Of a stretch of DNA of 16,616 nucleotides, positions 1 through 7,247 are shown one piece after another. The stretch covers positions 1,971-18,586 of the forward strand of contig WVXJ01000018.1 of NCBI GenBank assembly GCA_011773575.1, in the 5' to 3' direction. The notes beneath the pieces were generated by a model. That model worked only from the letters and a program-made list of their open reading frames with translations. It made no database searches and was not told where the DNA came from. The translations under genes and the position numbers were made by a program. The DNA is from Armatimonadota bacterium. GTDB taxonomy: Bacteria > Armatimonadota > Hebobacteria > Hebobacterales > WVXJ01. Each line of letters starts with the position of its first letter. Within the stretch, counting starts at the first letter, position 1.

Positions 1-594
1 CCGGAATTGCGCGTCTCTCAACTCTCGATTGAGGATCGTAAGGCCGCGCTAAGGATAAGCCGCAGTGAGCGTCTCCCTTCACTTGACCTCTTCGGTGGAT
101 GGAGTAGGACCGCGAATGATACGACATCCCGGCAGTGGGACATCGGCTTGGAGTTGAGCGTTCCAATAAGTTCGCGGTCTTTGCGTGAGTCTGAGCGACA
201 GGCGGAGTGGAGTTTGCTGGTGGCACAGCAGGACCTGGTGGATCTGAGACAGCGGATAATCTCAGAAGTGCGTTCCCAGGTGCGTGCTGCGGAGGCTGCC
301 CGGGCGAATGTGGAGATTGCCTCTCAGAGCGTGGAAGTGGCCCGGAAAAGCCTCCACTTCGCTCAGCGAATGGTGGAGGAAGGACTGCGAACCAACCGCG
401 ATCTGCTTGACGCCCAAGACGATTTGACCCGCAGCGAGACTTCTCTCATTACCAGCAAAATCAATTACTATCTCGCCACCGTTAGGTTGCGGCGGGCGAT
501 TGGTGAGGACATATCACGGGATCTGCCCGTCGCTCGGGAAACGCCATCTGACGAGACGCTCGAAAAGGAGCCAAAGCATGACGCGCTGGATTAG
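1..594 (+). CDS. TolC-like outer-membrane efflux protein (OEP family), C-terminal part, 5' end outside window
   Basis: The frame is open from base 1 and ends at TAG 592-594, giving 197 visible codons. The TTG at 7 is only the first possible start inside the window; the gene begins upstream. The visible part looks like the second repeat of an OEP protein. A strand-like stretch (DIGLELSVPIS) resembles the second half of the outer-membrane barrel. It is followed by a long Ala/Glu/Arg-rich helical region typical of the periplasmic tunnel, containing the OEP-like segments GLRTNRDLLDAQDDL and YYLATVRLRRAIGED. Proteins of this family form trimeric channels that take substrate from an adaptor-inner-membrane pump complex. 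The following adaptor gene overlaps its end by 17 bases, so the two are almost certainly co-translated. Family assignment is good from sequence pattern and context; substrate is unknown. Confidence 0.85.
   Translation, partial: PELRVSQLSIEDRKAALRISRSERLPSLDLFGGWSRTANDTTSRQWDIGLELSVPISSRSLRESERQAEWSLLVAQQDLVDLRQRIISEVRSQVRAAEAARANVEIASQSVEVARKSLHFAQRMVEEGLRTNRDLLDAQDDLTRSETSLITSKINYYLATVRLRRAIGEDISRDLPVARETPSDETLEKEPKHDALD
565..570 (+). promoter_or_regulatory. Ribosome binding site for adaptor 1
   Basis: AAGGAG lies 7 bases before the ATG at 578, inside the end of the TolC-like gene. The adaptor 1 frame is open further upstream (to 500), but this site and the hydrophobic N-terminus that follows (MTRWIRPIVAM) fix the start at 578. 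Confidence 0.7.
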
Positions 595-2002
595 ACCGAT
601 AGTGGCGATGGCGGCCGTTGCGCTCGCGGTCTGGCAAGTCAAACTGCTGGTGGAGGTGTTGCGCGGCAAGCAGAAACAGACGGCGGCAGAGACCGTGCTG
701 GTGAGGAAGGGCCCGTTTTCAGTAGGCATCACAAGGGTCGGCACTCTGGGATCCGCCAATGTGGGCAGCATAAGCGCGCCCAGGAGCGGCTCTACGCTCA
801 TTTGGCTGATTGACGATGGAGCGCGGGTCGAAAAAGGAGACCTGATAGCAAAGGTGGATGTCAGCCAATTCCAATCTCGAGTTGATGAGCAGCGCATGCA
901 GTATCAAAACCTCGCGGCACAGGTAGAACAAGAGCGGCGCAATTGCACTCGAGACGTTGAGCGGGCGGAGATGCAGGTTGACCAAAGAGAGCGGGCGATG
1001 GACGTGCTGGAGCAGTCTCAGACAGTAGAAGTTGAACTGAGCGAGGCCCAGGTGGGCCATGACCTATGGAACCTGAAGTGGGCGGAGGCTAATCTTGACA
1101 GATATAGCCGCCTGAGCGACGTGGGTATTGTGCCCAAGTCAAACGTGGAGCAGGCGGAGAGAACCTTGCGAAGTCGGGAATACGCCTTGACCAAATCGGA
1201 GAAGTCAGTGAGTCATGTCGCCACCGAACATGCCTGCAAGCAAGGGCAAGCAAAGGCTGACATAGATGCGGCGAAGTTCGACATCGAAGCAGCGAAGCGG
1301 CGTATGCGAGAAGGGGTGAGGCACGCTCGAGGACGCGCCGAGTGGGAGAAAGAGCGCCTTCACGAAATGGAGAAACAGTTGGCCAGCGGAGAACTAGAGG
1401 CGCCGTGCGGCGGAGTGGTCGTGTTGGGGAGAACCTGGGATCGTTCAGTCGGCGGAAGGAGGGCCCTGCGAGAAGGAGACCACGTATGGTGGCGGAGGAG
1501 GATCGCCCATATTACCGATCTCACCAATCTGGAGGTATCGGTGAGGGTAGAGGAATCTTCCGCGGACAAGATAAGGCTGGATCAGGAGGTGATTGTAAAC
1601 TTCTTGGGCGTGCCGGAACGGGAATTTGAGGGAAAGGTAAGCGCCATCGGCGCGGTGGCGAGACCTGCGTGGCTGCTCGATGACCCGAGTCTACCTCCTG
1701 ATCAAAATGTCTTCGATATTAAAGTCACCCTTCTAGACCCAGATCTGAAAGTGCTACGGCCGGGAATGAAGGGAGACGTGCAGTTTATCTTCAGCAAAGT
1801 GTCGGAGGCGATCTATATCCCGGTGGAGGCGGTCTTCAGCAAGGCAAAAGGCAAAGTGGTCTATGTGTCTGTTGACGGCGGTTTTGTGCCGCGTCGAGTA
1901 GAAACCGGAGAACGCAATGATGAAGCGGTGGTGATAACTAAGGGTTTGAAAGAAGGAGAAAGAGTGGCGTTGAGTGACCCAACCAAGACAGAGGCGAAGT
2001 GA
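578..2002 (+). CDS. HlyD/MacA-family periplasmic adaptor 1 (membrane fusion protein), 474 aa
   Basis: This is an inner-membrane-anchored periplasmic adaptor that should link the ABC permease to the TolC channel. Residues 7-27 are a single N-terminal membrane anchor. The first lipoyl half-motif (about 66-95, with GARVEKGDLIAKVD) precedes a long coiled-coil hairpin (about 97-272). The second lipoyl half follows (about 273-312, APCGGVVVLG), then beta-barrel and membrane-proximal domains with LRPGM (393-397), IPVEAVFS (414-421) and GLKEGERV. At the hairpin tip, R175 and L179 match the R-x3-L part of the TolC-docking RLS motif, but the serine position is P186. The gene overlaps the TolC-like gene by 17 bases, and its stop (TGA 2000-2002) shares a base with the next ATG. 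It is paralogous to the two adaptors downstream. The family is clear; the substrate is not. Confidence 0.92.
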   Translation: MTRWIRPIVAMAAVALAVWQVKLLVEVLRGKQKQTAAETVLVRKGPFSVGITRVGTLGSANVGSISAPRSGSTLIWLIDDGARVEKGDLIAKVDVSQFQSRVDEQRMQYQNLAAQVEQERRNCTRDVERAEMQVDQRERAMDVLEQSQTVEVELSEAQVGHDLWNLKWAEANLDRYSRLSDVGIVPKSNVEQAERTLRSREYALTKSEKSVSHVATEHACKQGQAKADIDAAKFDIEAAKRRMREGVRHARGRAEWEKERLHEMEKQLASGELEAPCGGVVVLGRTWDRSVGGRRALREGDHVWWRRRIAHITDLTNLEVSVRVEESSADKIRLDQEVIVNFLGVPEREFEGKVSAIGAVARPAWLLDDPSLPPDQNVFDIKVTLLDPDLKVLRPGMKGDVQFIFSKVSEAIYIPVEAVFSKAKGKVVYVSVDGGFVPRRVETGERNDEAVVITKGLKEGERVALSDPTKTEAK

Positions 2003-2751
2003 TGAGCCACGATGGGCGCGTCGTCGTCACAGAGGACCTCAAGAAGGACTACTTAGCAGGCGCTGTGACCGTGCATGCACTGCGCGGCGTTTCTGTTGAC
2101 ATAGACCAGGGTGAGATGGTGGCGATAATGGGGCCTTCTGGCTCCGGTAAGACTACACTCTTGAATCTTCTGGGCTGTGTGGATCGGCCTTCAGGAGGAC
2201 ACTACTGGCTGGAGGGTGAGGACGTCAGTCAGATGGGAGATCGAGCACTTTCTCGGATGCGCAACGAGAAGATCGGCTTCGTTTTTCAGACTTTCAATCT
2301 ATTGCCCCGCCTCAACGCGGCGGACAATGTAAGGCTTCCCCTGCTATATTCGTATCACAGGCGGCCTCGCCAGGCACCGCTGGAGGCATTGAAGCGAGTT
2401 GGATTGGCGGATCGGGCGCACCATCGTCCGAGTCAACTCTCCGGAGGAGAACAGCAGCGCGTGGCGATCGCTCGGGCGCTGGTAATGCAGCCTACCATTC
2501 TGCTGGCGGATGAGCCAACCGGGAATCTGGATTCGCGTTCGGGAGAAGAGATAATGCTTGTCTTCCAACGGCTCAACCGCGAGGGGATGACTATTCTGAT
2601 CGTCACCCACGACTCCAACGTGGCCCAGCACACCTCTCGCATTGTGCACGTCTTCGATGGTCAAATCACATCTGATGGGCCTGTGGAGCGGAGGCTGCTG
2701 GCCGAGGAAGTCTTGCGGAGCATGCCTAAACGCGGGGCGGAGTCCGAGTAA
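2002..2751 (+). CDS. ABC transporter ATP-binding protein, MacB/LolD type, 249 aa
   Basis: This is the cytoplasmic ATPase expected to drive the FtsX-like permease encoded at 5663. All ABC landmarks are present: Walker A GPSGSGKT (44-51), Q-loop Q96 in VFQTFNLLPRL, signature LSGGEQQR (146-153), Walker B ILLADE (166-171) with EPTGNLDSRS, and switch histidine H203 in VTHD. The LxALRGVS N-terminus, FVFQTFNLLPRL and the 249-residue length fit the LolD/MacB/FtsE-type stand-alone ATPases. The start is ATG 2002, joined to the previous stop as TGATG; GTG 1999 directly before it would add one residue. Adaptor 2 follows, sharing one base (TAATG). In E. coli MacB this domain is fused to the permease; here it is separate and two adaptor genes lie between them. 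Confidence 0.95.
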   Translation: MSHDGRVVVTEDLKKDYLAGAVTVHALRGVSVDIDQGEMVAIMGPSGSGKTTLLNLLGCVDRPSGGHYWLEGEDVSQMGDRALSRMRNEKIGFVFQTFNLLPRLNAADNVRLPLLYSYHRRPRQAPLEALKRVGLADRAHHRPSQLSGGEQQRVAIARALVMQPTILLADEPTGNLDSRSGEEIMLVFQRLNREGMTILIVTHDSNVAQHTSRIVHVFDGQITSDGPVERRLLAEEVLRSMPKRGAESE

Positions 2752-4166
2752 TGAGGACCAAAGCCGGTGTCGCGTTGGTGATAATCGTCGTGGTTACTGT
2801 GGTTTGCTTTATTGCGTGGCCGCGGCATCGGCGCTCATCGGAGAGAACGCGAAGGCTCCCCACTTCAGAAGTCGAAGCCGCTGACTTCCGGATCACCCTT
2901 CGGCTCCTTGGAAACCTGAAGGCAATGAGGACACACCCCCTTGTCTGTGAACTGGAGAGGGGGAACATCGTCTGGGCAGTCAAGGACGGCAGTCTTGCGA
3001 AGGCCGGGGACCTAATCGTTAGGCTCGACTCGGCAGAATTCGAGGAGAAGTCGAGCAAACTTCAGAAGGAAGTGGCCGAGGGGGAAGATCATGTGCGAAA
3101 GGTGGAGGATGAGGCTGAGAAAAAAGTGCAAAGTGCTCGCGTAACACTGACCAAGGCGGAGGAGGCGCTTCGGCTCGTGCAATCGCAGAATGAGGCTTCT
3201 CTGGAGAAGGCCAGAGCAGAGATCGCCTTTCAGGAAAAAGAACTTGAAGTGACCCGAGGTCAACTGGACAGGCAAAAGCGGCTGGCGGAAGAGCGCTTGG
3301 TGGCGGTTACGGAGGTGGAGTCGGCGGAAGAGGAGGTGCGAAAAAGCGAGTTCTCTCTGGAGAAGGCGCGCCGCGCCCTGACACAGGCAGAGAAGGATGC
3401 TGCCGCGCAGGAGAAACTCCGCAAGATTGATATTGAGAAAGCGCAGTTGGACCTTGCGGAGGCCGAAACCGCGGGACAAGGGTCGGTGAAACAGGCGCTG
3501 AGAGATTTAGCAGTCATGGAAGTAGAACTGGAGGACGCCGAGCGAGAAGTCGCTGATGCAGAAATAAGAGCACCGGCGGTGGGGCTGGTGCTACTTGCAT
3601 GGCACCGCACCGGGGAGAAACTTCGGGTGGGGGACGAAGTCCACATGGGGCAGCGAATCGCCACTGTCATTGATCCGGCCAAAATGGAGGCACAATGCGA
3701 TATCGGTGAGACGCAGATTGAGCAGATTGAGGTTGGTCAAGAGGCCACCGTGGTGGTAACGGCGCTGGGCAATACTCGATTGCGCGGGGTTGTCAAAGCG
3801 ATCAGCAATCTTGCGCAAGAAAGGTTCTGGTGGGAAGGCGGAGCGCCTGGCAAGAAGGTCTTCGCTGCATTGATTGAACTGAAGGAAGCGGACAAACGTC
3901 TGCGGCCCGGCATGGGGGTCACAGTGGAAATCGAAGTGGAAGAGGTGAAGCAAGGATTGGCGATTCCCGTGGAAGCGGTCTTCTCCGAGAATGGAAAGCA
4001 GGTGGTCTATTTGGTAAGACAAGACAGATATGAAAAGGTTCCGGTGAAGGTGGGTAAGCGGAGTGAACTTATCGCGGTTGTGGAGGGGGAACTCAAAGCG
4101 GGTGACAAGGTCGCCTGCAGAAGACCACACCCCAGCCGGTTGATCGCAGTGGAGGTTCCGAAGTGA
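2751..4166 (+). CDS. HlyD/MacA-family periplasmic adaptor 2, 471 aa
   Basis: This is the second membrane-fusion adaptor of the operon. An N-terminal anchor (about 5-23, very Val/Ile-rich, followed by WPRHRRSSER) leads to a first lipoyl half with SLAKAGDLIVRLD (81-93). A strongly charged coiled-coil hairpin spans about 95-272, and the second lipoyl half begins at APAVGLVLLAW (274-284). LRPGM (384-388) and IPVEAVFS (405-412) follow, the latter identical to the octamer in adaptor 1. At the hairpin tip R174 and L178 fit the RLS docking motif while the serine position is A185. The segment between the barrel and LRPGM, including FWWEGGAPGKKVF, has a counterpart in the other two adaptors. ATG 2751 shares its A with the ATPase stop codon. 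The last bases overlap the GTG start of adaptor 3 as GTGA. Confidence 0.92.
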   Translation: MRTKAGVALVIIVVVTVVCFIAWPRHRRSSERTRRLPTSEVEAADFRITLRLLGNLKAMRTHPLVCELERGNIVWAVKDGSLAKAGDLIVRLDSAEFEEKSSKLQKEVAEGEDHVRKVEDEAEKKVQSARVTLTKAEEALRLVQSQNEASLEKARAEIAFQEKELEVTRGQLDRQKRLAEERLVAVTEVESAEEEVRKSEFSLEKARRALTQAEKDAAAQEKLRKIDIEKAQLDLAEAETAGQGSVKQALRDLAVMEVELEDAEREVADAEIRAPAVGLVLLAWHRTGEKLRVGDEVHMGQRIATVIDPAKMEAQCDIGETQIEQIEVGQEATVVVTALGNTRLRGVVKAISNLAQERFWWEGGAPGKKVFAALIELKEADKRLRPGMGVTVEIEVEEVKQGLAIPVEAVFSENGKQVVYLVRQDRYEKVPVKVGKRSELIAVVEGELKAGDKVACRRPHPSRLIAVEVPK

Positions 4167-5650
4167 GGATTCTGCGAGGTCTCTCACAGGGCCTGATGCT
4201 TTTCGCCCTGGTTGCCTTGGCGGTGGCGGCCGGTGCATGGGCGCTGCGGATGTCCGCTCTGAAAAAGGCGAAAGAAGAAATGCTCCAGGAGCAAAGAGCG
4301 ATTGCCGTGACTAAGGCGCGCAAAGGGGATTTCGAGGTGGTGGTGGAGGCAGTAGGCACGCTCGAGGCTGTCAAGTCTGAGTCCATTGCAGCGGAGGTAA
4401 GTGGTCAAATAGTGAGGGTGGTGCCGAACGGCATTTGCCTGGAAAAGGGAGATGTGATCGCAGAGATAGATTTTCCCCGCAAGGCGAGGGAACTGCGCTC
4501 TCAGACTGTTCGCTACCAGAATCTGTTGGACGAACAAGAGACCCAAAAGCACAACCTGGCGACGCAGGTGGAGAAGGCCGAATCAGAATTGAAGCAGATG
4601 GAAATAGAACTGGGACAGTTCCGATCTAATTCGGAGGCAGAACTGAAGGAAAAGACCGCTCAACTGAATCGGGATACGAGCGAATTAGCGCTCGCGCGGA
4701 AACGCCTTGAAAGAAAGCGGGGACTCGCCGAAGAAGGCCTGGTTGCGAAGCAAGAGGTCGAGCAGGCGGCTATGGAGATCAAAGCGAAAGAGTTTGACCT
4801 GCGGCGCCAGACAAAGCAATTGGAAGTTGACAAGGCGAAGAAGGCTTCAGAGGAGTTGGATAGAGAGGCTAAGGTAGCGCAAGCTCAATCTCAACTGCAG
4901 CGCGCCGAGGCCGCCCAGCAGGATGAAACTCGAAACATGGAGATGCGGCTGGGAATCCAGGAACAGCAGTTGAGGCGCGTGCAGGAAGAACTGGCGAAGG
5001 CGATCGTGCGGGCACCGAACGCAGGTATCGTAGTGCTTTCGGAACAATGGGATGGAACATCACAGCGCCCCTTAGAGCCGGGCGACCGCGTATGGCAGGG
5101 GCATACAATAGCCACTCTTCCTGATATGAGCAAGATGCGCGTGTCCTTGGAAGTGCCGCAGTCTCGGGCGCGCAAGATCAAGAAGAAACAGGCCGCGCGG
5201 ATTTGCATTGAGGGACTGCCCGGAGTCACGCTAAGAGGCGAAGTAACCGAAGTCGCACAGGCAGCGGGTACAGAAGGAAGCCGATGGGAAGCCAACGCGA
5301 GCGCGGAGAAGACCTTCAGAACCGAAATATCCATTACTGACGATGCCGGAGATGCTCCTCTCCGACCGGGTATGACGGTAACCGTGCAAGTCGTTGTGGA
5401 GAAGATTGATGGGGCGGTTACCGTACCTTTGGCCTGCGTATTCGACCGAGATGACGGAAAGGTGGTCTATGTAAAGAAGGGATCCCGTTTCCAAGAAGTC
5501 AGGGTGGCACTGGGCTCAGAGAATCCAGACGTGGTCGTAGTGACCAAAGGATTGAAAGGCGGGGAGGAGATTTCCCTCAGAGACATCGGCGGTGGAGCAG
5601 AGACCTCTTCCGCCAGCAGAGAGGAAGCGACTTTGGCGCTTCCTCTCTAG
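4163..5650 (+). CDS. HlyD/MacA-family periplasmic adaptor 3, 495 aa
   Basis: This is the third membrane-fusion adaptor. The GTG start overlaps the preceding TGA as GTGA and is preceded by GGAGG (4151-4155) at 7 bases. The N-terminal anchor spans about 9-28. The first lipoyl half contains LEKGDVIAEID (93-103), the coiled-coil hairpin covers about 107-283, and the second lipoyl half starts at APNAGIVVLSEQWDG (284-298). RPGM (401-404), VPLACVF (421-427) and GLKGGEEI follow. The hairpin tip keeps R184 and L188 of the RLS pattern with A195 instead of serine. Of the three adaptors this one has the longest hairpin and a Ser/Ala/Glu-rich tail after residue 476. Its RxGDFEVVVEAVGTLEAV region resembles adaptor 1 (RKGPFSVGITRVGTLGSA), pointing to duplication within the locus. 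The permease gene follows after 12 bases. Confidence 0.92.
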   Translation: MRILRGLSQGLMLFALVALAVAAGAWALRMSALKKAKEEMLQEQRAIAVTKARKGDFEVVVEAVGTLEAVKSESIAAEVSGQIVRVVPNGICLEKGDVIAEIDFPRKARELRSQTVRYQNLLDEQETQKHNLATQVEKAESELKQMEIELGQFRSNSEAELKEKTAQLNRDTSELALARKRLERKRGLAEEGLVAKQEVEQAAMEIKAKEFDLRRQTKQLEVDKAKKASEELDREAKVAQAQSQLQRAEAAQQDETRNMEMRLGIQEQQLRRVQEELAKAIVRAPNAGIVVLSEQWDGTSQRPLEPGDRVWQGHTIATLPDMSKMRVSLEVPQSRARKIKKKQAARICIEGLPGVTLRGEVTEVAQAAGTEGSRWEANASAEKTFRTEISITDDAGDAPLRPGMTVTVQVVVEKIDGAVTVPLACVFDRDDGKVVYVKKGSRFQEVRVALGSENPDVVVVTKGLKGGEEISLRDIGGGAETSSASREEATLALPL

Positions 5651-5662
5651 GAGAAGCATGAA

Positions 5663-6967
5663 GTGAAGATCTGGTCGGCTATTCTGACTGGAATAAGCGA
5701 ACTAATGGCGCACAAATTGCGCTCTTTGCTCACCATGTTGGGGGTCATATTCGGCATAGCCTCCGTAATCGCCATGGTCTCCATAGGTGCCGGCGCGCGT
5801 CAAGAGGCATTAGAGCAGATAAGATTGCTGGGAGTTGATGTGGTTCACATCAACCGCAAATCACTTACAGGGGATCTGGCGCTGAAAGCGCAGCAGGACT
5901 CGCCCCAGGGCCTGACCTATGGTGACGCTCTGGCGCTGAAGAAGTTCTACTCATCTGCGCAGCGGGTGGTGCCGGTGTGTCGCGTCTTCGGCGAGGTGCG
6001 AGCGCGTGGGCAAGGCGTGCCCTCAAAGGTATTTGGAACCACTGCCGACTATCCCATCGTGGCGCGCCTGGACATCACTGAAGGCCGCTTCATAGACGAG
6101 CACGATGTGGAAAGCCGCGCCCACGTCTGCGTGATCGGTTCGGAAATCAAACGAACCGCCTTCTTCCTGGAAAATGCCACTGGCAGGACTCTGAAGATCG
6201 GGAACCAGGAGTTTGTAGTGATCGGAGTGATGGAAGAGAGGTCACTCGCCGGGGGACGCAAGGTAGTGTCATTGCGGGACATAAACGAAGATATTTACAT
6301 ACCAATCACTGCGGCAATGGATGAGTTTCAAATCTACGTTGAACAGGCCATTCCTTCTGACTACAGGACCTTTCGACAACTGTTGGCCCGGCTGAGAGAA
6401 CGTCCACCGCTGGAGAAGCGTCCAATCACCCAGATCATCTTGCAGGTCGGGGATCAAAGGGAAACTTGGGAGGCTGCGCGAGTGGCCAGCCGGATGCTGG
6501 AACAGAGACATAAGGGAATCGTTGACTATGAGGTGGCGATCCCCGCGGAACTGCTCAGACAGAGCCAGCAGACACAGCGCATTTTCAACATCGTAATGGG
6601 GGCGATTGCCAGCATCTCCCTTGTTGTGGGAGGCATAGGAATCATGAATATCATGCTGGCGACCGTCAGCGCCCGCGCCCGGGAGATAGGGATTCGACGG
6701 TGTGTGGGCGCGAGCCGAGCAGATATCGCCCGCCAGTTCCTGCTCGAGTGTTTGGTCATCACCAGCATCGGAGGGCTGCTCGGAATCGCCTTGGGAGTGG
6801 AGATGGCGCGGCTAATCTCCGGATATGCGAAGTGGCGCACTATCGTGTCAGGTCAGGCGATTCTGCTTTCTCTGATTGTCGCCATGACCACTGGCATTGT
6901 GTTTGGCCTCTATCCCGCAGTGCGGGCAGCAAAGATCGAGCCGATGGAGGCACTTCGCGCGGAATAG
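5663..6967 (+). CDS. MacB/FtsX-family ABC permease, 434 aa
   Basis: This is the inner-membrane permease partner of the ATPase encoded at 2002. The arrangement is that of MacB-type permeases: TM1 (about 20-42, in HKLRSLLTMLGVIFGIASV), a large periplasmic domain of about 260 residues, then three helices (about 308-334, 358-385 and 398-420). The cytoplasmic segment AREIGIRRCVGASRADI (339-355), which contacts the ATPase in this family, is present, as is the C-terminal signature YPAVRAAKIEPMEALRAE. These proteins work by mechanotransmission: ATP-driven movement of the periplasmic domains rather than transport through the membrane helices. The start is GTG 5663, preceded by AGGAGA (5649-5654) at 8 bases; the nearby ATG at 5658 runs into a stop after two codons. 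It is probably the last gene of its operon, as a promoter follows. Confidence 0.95.
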   Translation: MKIWSAILTGISELMAHKLRSLLTMLGVIFGIASVIAMVSIGAGARQEALEQIRLLGVDVVHINRKSLTGDLALKAQQDSPQGLTYGDALALKKFYSSAQRVVPVCRVFGEVRARGQGVPSKVFGTTADYPIVARLDITEGRFIDEHDVESRAHVCVIGSEIKRTAFFLENATGRTLKIGNQEFVVIGVMEERSLAGGRKVVSLRDINEDIYIPITAAMDEFQIYVEQAIPSDYRTFRQLLARLRERPPLEKRPITQIILQVGDQRETWEAARVASRMLEQRHKGIVDYEVAIPAELLRQSQQTQRIFNIVMGAIASISLVVGGIGIMNIMLATVSARAREIGIRRCVGASRADIARQFLLECLVITSIGGLLGIALGVEMARLISGYAKWRTIVSGQAILLSLIVAMTTGIVFGLYPAVRAAKIEPMEALRAE

Positions 6968-7053
6968 TACAGTCTTTCATTTCTTCTCCCTAGAGGCTTG
7001 AACGGAGATGCCCACCCTGTTTGAGGAGTGTCTTGCGCCATGGGTGAAAGTGC

Positions 7054-7067
7054 CAGGTTTACACCTG
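7054..7067. repeat. Short inverted repeat overlapping the -35 element
   Basis: CAGGT (7054-7058) and ACCTG (7063-7067) are exact inverted copies separated by TTAC, so the -35 hexamer sits inside the repeat. A dimeric repressor site here would block RNA polymerase, but five-base arms occur easily by chance and no regulator gene is in the window. Confidence 0.25.
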
Positions 7068-7086
7068 TTTGCTAAGGAAGTATAAT
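7058..7086 (+). promoter_or_regulatory. Sigma70-type promoter of the second operon
   Basis: TTTACA (7058-7063; one mismatch to TTGACA), a 17-base spacer, and a perfect TATAAT (7081-7086). Transcription would begin near 7093, about 155 bases before the preferred start at 7248. It lies in a non-coding gap directly before a block of seven co-directional genes. This is the only near-consensus promoter I found in the window; its activity is inferred from sequence alone. Confidence 0.72.
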
Positions 7087-7247
7087 TTAGTTCAATCGTC
7101 CAAGACAAAGCCATTCTCATTTTCGCTTCACTTGCGATCATGCCGCGCGTGCCAACGAGCGGATTGATTAAGGTAGGCCGAGGACTATGTATGGCTTCTG
7201 GGATTTGGCTGGCTGCTGCGTGCTGCGGACTCGACTTCGTCAAGCGA

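Larger units (their letters stand above)
6968..7247 (+). other. Intergenic region between the two operons
   Basis: This 280-base gap is the largest in the window. It holds a strong promoter match (7058-7086) and a short inverted repeat over the -35 element (7054-7067). The frame of the downstream gene is open back to ATG 7140, so part of this stretch (7140-7247) could be coding if an earlier start is used. I found no hairpin followed by a T-run that would serve as a terminator for the upstream operon. Confidence 0.6.

Noticed and set aside
5658..5666. ATG 5658 as start of the MacB-like permease
   Set aside because: It reads ATG AAG TGA and stops; the permease frame begins at GTG 5663.
6968..7057. 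Possible terminator of the first operon
   Set aside because: I looked for a stem followed by T-rich sequence and found none; termination may be Rho-dependent or lie beyond what can be seen by eye.
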